This document shows, piece after piece, positions 21,849 to 25,648 of a stretch of DNA of 25,648 nt; within the stretch, counting starts at the first letter, position 1; each line of letters starts with the position of its first letter. Source of the DNA: a virus. The notes beneath the pieces were generated by a model, which was not told where the DNA came from, did no database searches, and saw only the letters and a list, made by a program, of their open reading frames with translations. The position numbers and the translations under genes were made by a program. The stretch spans positions 1 to 25,648 of the IMG/VR virus record IMGVR_UViG_3300046170_000062; one strand, 5' to 3'.

Positions 21849-22754
21849 TTAAGCAGACTTCCGACCGTCTGCAAGGGACTGCATCTTCGCGGCTGCATCT
21901 TTTGCGGTGTCTGTCTCCAACTTCACATACTTCATCGTTGTCTTAATGCTCTTGTGACCCATGAGCTTCGACACTATTAAGCTACTGAGATTTAGCCTGT
22001 TTGCGAAATGCGTCGCTGCTGTGTGTCGTGTCACATGGAACACAAAGTGCTTATCGTCAGGTGCGACCTTCTCGCGCAGACGATTCCATGTTCTGTAAAA
22101 CTCTGTGTCGCAGAAGAAATGACGCTTTCTACTGCCCCCAGACTTCAGACCCTCGTTAATCGCGTTTAGAGAGTCATACGCGGCCTTTGCGTCGTGGGTA
22201 AGGTGGAAGTACCTCTCACAACCATTCTTGCTGTCAGGGAGCCACAGAACGGGATCACCGTCGTCGTCGTGATATAGCTCTGCGTCAACGCCAATTCTGA
22301 TGATCTCGCCAAGCCTCGCGCCAGTGTGCAGCGCAAAGGTAAACATGTGTTCCATCCATGCGTTTCGGGAGTATCTCAGGAACGTCGTGATCTTCTTGAT
22401 CTCGTCGTCAGAGAAATAGCGCGGTCTCCCACGCTGCTCCTCGTAAAGATCGACGGAAACCTTGTGATTCACACTGCCGTTGTCCAAGGCGTTGTTCATC
22501 ACAGCGGTCACAGCGACCCCGTAGCGGTTAGCTGTAGACTCTGAGAGCTTCAACTTACTGACGACATGATCCATAAAGATATGTATATCATTGGTCCTTA
22601 CGTCGCTGATGGGTCTGTCGCCACAGCCTCTGAACTCGCCGAACTTTATGATCCGGCGTCGCGCATCTTTCTTGTGTTTGTCACCGCTCTTACGAAAGAT
22701 AATGTCGTGGTGAGACTCAGCATATTGAGCGAAAGTGTATTGGTTGGTCATCAT
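21849..22754 (-). CDS. Tyrosine-family integrase / site-specific recombinase
   Basis: The 301-residue protein has a SAM-like N-terminal DNA-binding domain (about 55-105) and a complete catalytic set: R147 (HTGARLGEI), K176 (PDSKNGCER), H240 and R243 (FHVTRHTAATHF), H267 (LMGHKSIKTT) and nucleophile Y276 (MKYVKLE). It should join phage attP to a host attB, usually within a tRNA gene. GAGGAGG precedes the double ATG; the second (22751) has better spacing. It is the last but one gene of the early block; a tRNA-like element at 24932-25014 is the best attP candidate. Confidence 0.94.
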   Translation of the reverse strand: MMTNQYTFAQYAESHHDIIFRKSGDKHKKDARRRIIKFGEFRGCGDRPISDVRTNDIHIFMDHVVSKLKLSESTANRYGVAVTAVMNNALDNGSVNHKVSVDLYEEQRGRPRYFSDDEIKKITTFLRYSRNAWMEHMFTFALHTGARLGEIIRIGVDAELYHDDDGDPVLWLPDSKNGCERYFHLTHDAKAAYDSLNAINEGLKSGGSRKRHFFCDTEFYRTWNRLREKVAPDDKHFVFHVTRHTAATHFANRLNLSSLIVSKLMGHKSIKTTMKYVKLETDTAKDAAAKMQSLADGRKSA

Positions 22755-22762
22755 TTACCTCC

Positions 22763-23128
22763 TCAGTGACTAATGTTCACGGCGATCTCGCCATATTGGT
22801 TTTTGTAAAAGCCCTCGATGTAGCGGCCCCAATAGCCCGTCGCGTCGCGCATGTCGCTGATGGTGCCTACAAGGTGTCGCGGGTCTGCAAAGAAGCCAGC
22901 CCCATCGACCTCAAAGTGACCTCGCGCTTTGATACCGTCGCGCTCGTACACAAGCTCGTAGGTGCCACCTCTAAGTTTGTCGCGGTAGCCTTTAACTTTG
23001 GCCCTGTAGTCTGGCTTGTAGATGTCGTCCTCATTAGCTCGAAACGCAGAGTCGAGTGTTCTGACGGTCCTGTATATCGACCACTCCATTGGCTGCGCTG
23101 CTGCTGCTATCCGTGCGTAGGCGTTCAT
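22763..23128 (-). CDS. Hypothetical early protein
   Basis: The 121-residue product begins MNAYARIAAAAQPMEWSIYR and includes KVKGYRDKLRGGTYELVYERDG, quoted in part as LRGGTYELVYERDG, and a GYWGRYIEGFYKN segment. Its start overlaps the upstream stop (ATGA) and it ends 9 bp before the integrase start. No family recognised. An excisionase role is possible because it lies directly before the integrase, but it lacks a clear helix-turn-helix and is longer than most. Confidence 0.7.
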   Translation of the reverse strand: MNAYARIAAAAQPMEWSIYRTVRTLDSAFRANEDDIYKPDYRAKVKGYRDKLRGGTYELVYERDGIKARGHFEVDGAGFFADPRHLVGTISDMRDATGYWGRYIEGFYKNQYGEIAVNISH

Positions 23129-23430
23129 TGCATCACCTCCGAACTTGGGTGAGCGTCGCGCTCGTCATCTGATATGAACTCGTCCCATCGTGTCACCGAA
23201 TACGGCAAGTCGTGATGGATTGCGTAGCCGATGAGTTGATATGTTTTTAGCTCGTCAACCAGAACTGATGGATCGATGTGCAGCAGCAGCTTTTCCCCGT
23301 CGTTGTCCATATCCAGCAACCTCACTGAATAATCACCGTCGCCCCATGCCATGTCGCCGCCTTCTGTCGTAGCGGTGCAGGGTCCGACCATCGCGGAGAT
23401 GTAGCTTATGTGCCATGCTTTCCTGCTCAT
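23125..23430 (-). CDS. Hypothetical early protein, acidic
   Basis: The 101-residue product starts MSRKAWHISYISAMVGPCT and is acidic overall (DMAWGDGDYSVRLLDMDNDGE, quoted in part as RLLDMDNDGE; SDDERDAHPSSE). The start overlaps the upstream stop (ATGA). No family recognised. The acidity, the location in the ArdA cluster and the coupling suggest an early host-takeover or anti-defence protein; this is inference. Confidence 0.68.
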   Translation of the reverse strand: MSRKAWHISYISAMVGPCTATTEGGDMAWGDGDYSVRLLDMDNDGEKLLLHIDPSVLVDELKTYQLIGYAIHHDLPYSVTRWDEFISDDERDAHPSSEVMQ

Positions 23431-23705
23431 TGCTCTGCCTCCTGCTCGTCAACGCCATAAAGGCTGGTCTCAAAACGCTTTGCAGCAGCCTCGCGCTCTG
23501 CTTCCTCAGCTTTTAATTGCTCCTTACGATATTCGACCCAACAATCGGCAAGCCTCGCCATGCGGCGAAGCTCTCCCTTTGCCATCTGTCGTGACTCGTA
23601 GCTCTCGCCCTCGTGAACCAGTGCGATCAAGGGTCTTACTAAACCCTCCCATGTTGGCGTCGCGTCGAGGCGTCTGGTGCCCTTTTTAATAACGGTGTGT
23701 TCCAT
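23427..23705 (-). CDS. Hypothetical early protein with coiled-coil C-terminus
   Basis: The ATG at 23705 follows AAAGGA and overlaps the upstream stop (TAATG), so I prefer it to in-frame starts further upstream. The 92-residue product starts MEHTVIKKGTRRLDATPTW and ends in a charged helix EEAEREAAAKRFETSLYG, likely a coiled coil. No family recognised. It belongs to the tightly overlapping early cluster. Confidence 0.68.
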   Translation of the reverse strand: MEHTVIKKGTRRLDATPTWEGLVRPLIALVHEGESYESRQMAKGELRRMARLADCWVEYRKEQLKAEEAEREAAAKRFETSLYGVDEQEAEQ

Positions 23706-23920
23706 TATGTCGTCCTTTCTGATGTCGGTAATGCGTCCCAATCGGCGCGAGAGATGCGCCAGCGGTCATGTTGGATAGGTGTGCAGAGGTGGACCCACTT
23801 ATAGCCAACGACAGCCCAGACATAGCGGGTGCCGCAAACGGGCCATCTCAGGTTGTAAAAGTCAGCTTGGAAAAGCCGCGCCTTTGCCCAGCGCGACCAT
23901 GGGGGTCTGGGGGTACTCAT
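23705..23920 (-). CDS. Hypothetical early protein, Trp-rich
   Basis: The 71-residue product starts MSTPRPPWSRWAKARLFQAD at an ATG that overlaps the upstream stop (ATGA). It is unusually rich in Trp and aromatic residues (LRWPVCGTRYVWAVVGYKWV) and ends WRISRADWDALPTSERTT. No family recognised. Aromatic-rich small domains can bind proteins or DNA, but nothing specific is visible. Confidence 0.65.
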   Translation of the reverse strand: MSTPRPPWSRWAKARLFQADFYNLRWPVCGTRYVWAVVGYKWVHLCTPIQHDRWRISRADWDALPTSERTT

Positions 23921-24045
23921 GACGCACCAGCCAGACGGACCATCAAGCCCCAGTAGGTGTACTCTGGTCCCCAGATGTTGAGCCACGGGATGGTGGCTGC
24001 AACTAAGATCAAGGTTCCGATGATGTTTGTGATAAGGTTGCTCAT
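23917..24045 (-). CDS. 42-residue membrane peptide
   Basis: The product begins MSNLITNIIGTLILVAATIP, one clear membrane-spanning segment, followed by a Trp/Tyr-rich WLNIWGPEYTYWG part. It starts 10 bp after the ardA stop and overlaps the next gene by ATGA. It fills an otherwise unexplained 130-bp gap. Early phage membrane peptides can act in superinfection exclusion, but there is no direct evidence for that here. Confidence 0.65.
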   Translation of the reverse strand: MSNLITNIIGTLILVAATIPWLNIWGPEYTYWGLMVRLAGAS

Positions 24046-24054
24046 GATTGCCCC

Positions 24055-24603
24055 CTAACCCGCGTGGTAGATGTACTGCGTCCCAGCAACATCTATCGCG
24101 GTGTAACCGTCATAGGAGAGATCACGACCGAAGGCTTCATAGTCGATGTAATGAGAGAGGTGTTCAGGGATCTCGCCCAGCAACCCATCATCGACGAACT
24201 GCTCTGCAAGCTCCGTAAATGTCACATTCTCATAGATCGCCAAGTCCTGAGCCACGTCATCGCTGGGGCAGTACTCATCGAACTGGCAGGTATTCAGGCC
24301 GTCACCGTAGACGATACAAGCCCTCACAATGTCATCATCGTCCCAAGTTTCTACAGCCTCGAAGAAAGCAGACAATGTTGATTGATTAGGCTTTACTGCG
24401 TTAAACAAAACGACCTCAAGCGCCTTACCGTCAACCAAATCAATCTCGTATTCCTCGACAGCTTGACCGTAAACGTTCACATGCTTTGCAGCTTTCGCTT
24501 TGTATTCCTTCATTGTGTCGAAGTGGAAACCAGCGGCACTCAAGTCGTAGGGCTGCGCGAACAAGCTCAACCCCTCGACCTTCACAGCAACAGCGGCACT
24601 CAT
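24055..24603 (-). CDS. ardA: Antirestriction protein, ArdA family
   Basis: The 182-residue protein is strongly acidic and ends with IPEHLSHYIDYEAFGRDLSYDG, of which YIDYEAFGRDL is the hallmark C-terminal segment of ArdA. ArdA proteins mimic bent B-form DNA and block type I restriction-modification enzymes, protecting incoming phage DNA. The FDEYCPSDDVAQDLA and ELAEQFVDDGLLG segments fit the elongated acidic fold. It is the second gene from the right end of the leftward early block, so it would be among the first made after infection. The start overlaps the upstream stop (ATGA). Confidence 0.82.
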   Translation of the reverse strand: MSAAVAVKVEGLSLFAQPYDLSAAGFHFDTMKEYKAKAAKHVNVYGQAVEEYEIDLVDGKALEVVLFNAVKPNQSTLSAFFEAVETWDDDDIVRACIVYGDGLNTCQFDEYCPSDDVAQDLAIYENVTFTELAEQFVDDGLLGEIPEHLSHYIDYEAFGRDLSYDGYTAIDVAGTQYIYHAG

Positions 24604-24902
24604 GATGCACCCCCTTCGACCAGAGCCTTGGCGGTGCCACTAGCACTATAGTCACTGATCGTTTCTTCAGGTGCATTAACGTGGATCAGGTAAACCCAAG
24701 TGCCATCCGCGAATCGCAAGTTGGCAGAGTCACAAGCCTGTGCCTCACTCCAAAGGTGATCGAGTGTCGAGTCCAGAGAATGTGCTGGTTCGTAACCCGT
24801 GTCAGGATCACGCGCGTCATACGCATCATCAGTCTCGTAGAAAACGTGGAAACTAAGGTTTTGGGCCTTAGCAGCTTTAAGAAGTTGGTATCCTGTATTC
24901 AT
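24600..24902 (-). CDS. Acidic hypothetical protein, first gene of the early block
   Basis: The ATG at 24902 follows GGGAG at proper spacing; an in-frame ATG at 24917 overlaps that site and is less likely. The 100-residue product starts MNTGYQLLKAAKAQNLSFHV and is acidic (YETDDAYDARDPDTGYEP). It directly precedes ardA and overlaps it by ATGA. No family recognised; a second DNA mimic or an ArdA partner is a reasonable guess from charge and coupling. Confidence 0.7.
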   Translation of the reverse strand: MNTGYQLLKAAKAQNLSFHVFYETDDAYDARDPDTGYEPAHSLDSTLDHLWSEAQACDSANLRFADGTWVYLIHVNAPEETISDYSASGTAKALVEGGAS

Positions 24903-24917
24903 CGTTTTGTCTCCCAT

Positions 24918-24932
24918 GTGACATTATGTCAC
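24918..24932. promoter_or_regulatory. Perfect 15-bp palindrome upstream of the early block
   Basis: GTGACATTATGTCAC: two 7-bp arms around a central T. It lies 16 bp before the first early ATG and touches the tRNA-like element. The size and symmetry fit an operator for a dimeric repressor, which would control early genes in a temperate phage. No repressor gene is recognisable in the window. Confidence 0.5.
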
Positions 24933-25014
24933 TAGAGACCTTTCGATGATTAAGCGGGGTATCTCGAACCCCCAACCTGCTGATTAGAAGTCAGCTGCCA
25001 TCTAAGGTCTCTAG
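24932..25014 (-). other. tRNA-like element (anticodon UCU, no D-arm); candidate attP
   Basis: On the minus strand, CTAGAGACCTT (25014-25004) and AAGGTCTCTAG (24942-24932) form a perfect 11-bp outer stem. Inside are an anticodon arm GCTGA-CTTCTAA-TCAGC (anticodon UCU) and, after AGGTTG, a T-arm-like hairpin GGGGT-TCGAGAT-ACCCC with the usual GGTTCGA sequence. There is no D-arm, and 14-15 extra bases precede the 3' outer strand, so it is not a normal tRNA gene. The anticodon-to-T-loop part looks like the 3' half of a bacterial tRNA-Arg(UCU), the usual content of a phage attachment site for tyrosine integrases. Confidence 0.6.
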
Positions 25015-25142
25015 CCAGTCTCATGACACTGAATCACGCGAATCCATATGTCAACAATAAATGTGCATTTGGCGACACAAATAGACATCAGCAACACATG
25101 CCTCCACAGAGGACCATATATATAAGTGTCGAAAGTGTGACC

Positions 25143-25181
25143 TCTGGCGGTGTTCACAATGGGTGCTTGCGCACTGCCAGA
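25143..25181. promoter_or_regulatory. Imperfect hairpin in the control region
   Basis: TCTGGCGGTG (25143-25152) pairs with CACTGCCAGA (25172-25181) with a single G-T pair, around a 19-nt loop. No T-run follows on either strand. Role unknown; it could be a protein-binding site or part of an untranslated RNA. Confidence 0.45.
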
Positions 25182-25224
25182 ACCACTCACCAAAGGCCAC
25201 GAAAGCACCCTAGACCCTCCGCAC

Positions 25225-25242
25225 AACTTGTGTCCACCCATA
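25225..25242 (+). promoter_or_regulatory. 18-bp shared motif, second copy (inverted)
   Basis: AACTTGTGTCCACCCATA on the plus strand, an exact inverted match to 21470-21487. If the motif is a promoter in the orientation that would drive the RNA polymerase gene, this copy points rightward, out of the window, toward where the late genes would begin on a circular map. Identity is certain; function is inferred. Confidence 0.55.
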
Positions 25243-25365
25243 AGGAACATTGGTTTAACCCATGGTGTGTACATATGAATCTAGTGATTAGACTTTGACA
25301 AGGTATCAAGGTGGCAAAGTGGTAGCTGTAACAGTCAATCATTGTCGATACCTAGAACTAAGATC

Positions 25366-25384
25366 AACCTAAGTTACTTAGGTT
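25366..25384. promoter_or_regulatory. Perfect 19-bp palindrome in the control region
   Basis: AACCTAAGTTACTTAGGTT: two 9-bp arms around a central T. Like the palindrome at 24918-24932 it has an odd length with a T centre, but the sequences are unrelated. It is a candidate operator or recombination-accessory site. Confidence 0.45.
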
Positions 25385-25648
25385 CACAAGTCCCGATTTC
25401 TTACAAAGACAAAAACAGCCCACCACAGACAATATTCAGAACTGAGCCACTCAATGCCTAATGTCTGTGTGTTGTCGGGTCATCTGTGTGGCTGACGTAA
25501 CATCAGCAGCACATAATAATCTAAGTATTACAACGGTTTACACAGGATCACGCTGCGTTTCGGGACTCCTGCGCTGTTTTTAGACCCCCGTGGCCCTCGC
25601 GCTGATCTCAATTCCAAAAAGCCGCTAAAGGTTGCTGTTGTTGTTGTT

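Larger units (their letters stand above)
25015..25648. other. Non-coding right end of the window
   Basis: About 630 bp without a convincing gene; the longest frames lack ribosome sites, family signals or sensible composition. It contains a hairpin, the second 18-bp motif, a 19-bp palindrome, an inverted pair AGGTATC/GATACCT (25301-25307 / 25347-25353), two near-identical ACATCAGCA(A/G)CACAT stretches (about 25084 and 25500), and a GTT repeat at the very end. It is probably a control region for transcription, attachment or replication. Confidence 0.6.

Noticed and set aside
24932-25014. Calling this element a functional tRNA-Arg gene
   Set aside because: It lacks a D-arm, the T-arm pairing is shifted and extra bases separate the T-arm from the outer stem.
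25026-25054. TTGACA (minus strand, 25054-25049) as -35 of an early host promoter
   Set aside because: No acceptable -10 hexamer at 16-18 bp spacing (AGTGTC, CAGTGT or GTGTCA), so no promoter was called.
25023-25298. 91-residue frame on + and 87-residue frame on - in the right-end region
   Set aside because: No ribosome site, unlikely composition, and both overlap structured non-coding elements; treated as chance frames.
1-25648. CRISPR arrays or insertion sequences
   Set aside because: No regularly spaced direct repeats and no transposase were seen; the only recombinase is the integrase.

Overview
The window is most of the genome of a tailed, short-genome (podovirus-like) bacteriophage. It carries a T7-type transcription and replication module (single-subunit RNA polymerase, gp2.5-like single-strand binding protein, endonuclease I, primase-helicase, family A DNA polymerase, 5'-3' exonuclease). 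It also has a tyrosine integrase and a cobalamin-dependent (class II) ribonucleotide reductase. Small families common in marine phages (DUF7936-like, DUF7230-like, DUF3310, a short basic 'MARRGLYANIHAK'-type protein) and the class II reductase suggest a phage of a marine bacterium, probably an alphaproteobacterium. The host is inferred, not read directly. Terminase and portal genes are absent, so they must lie outside the window.

Region 1 (1-10114, + strand) is the late operon. It holds the scaffold end, an SU10-type major capsid protein followed by a strong hairpin, small basic proteins, a head-tail adaptor, a long tail fibre with an S74 autochaperone, tail accessory proteins, and a lysis cassette with several small membrane proteins, a 3-TM holin and a GH24 endolysin. 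It ends at a bidirectional terminator (10041-10084), beyond which lies a complete tRNA-Arg(UCU) at 10128-10204.

Region 2 (10205-21428, - strand) is the nucleotide-metabolism and replication operon, read leftward: RNA polymerase, SSB, endonuclease I, primase-helicase, MazG-like pyrophosphohydrolase, DNA polymerase, exonuclease, DUF3310 protein, ribonucleotide reductase and a zinc-ribbon protein. The two operons converge at 10.0-10.2 kb, unlike the one-directional T7 map.

Region 3 (21566-24902, - strand) is an early/accessory block: a small unknown protein, the integrase, several overlapping unknown small genes and an ArdA-type antirestriction protein.

Region 4 (24918-25648) has no convincing gene. 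It starts with a 15-bp palindrome and an 83-nt tRNA-like element (anticodon arm and T-arm of a tRNA-Arg(UCU), no D-arm, closed by a perfect 11-bp outer stem), the best candidate for attP or a structured RNA. An exact 18-bp sequence occurs upstream of the RNA polymerase gene and, inverted, in region 4. The pair frames the integrase/ArdA block and is the best candidate for a phage promoter or other regulatory site.

Working model: host polymerase transcribes the early block (antirestriction, integrase); the phage polymerase then drives the replication and late operons; class II reductase, exonuclease and MazG supply nucleotides; integrase gives the option of lysogeny at a host tRNA-Arg gene.
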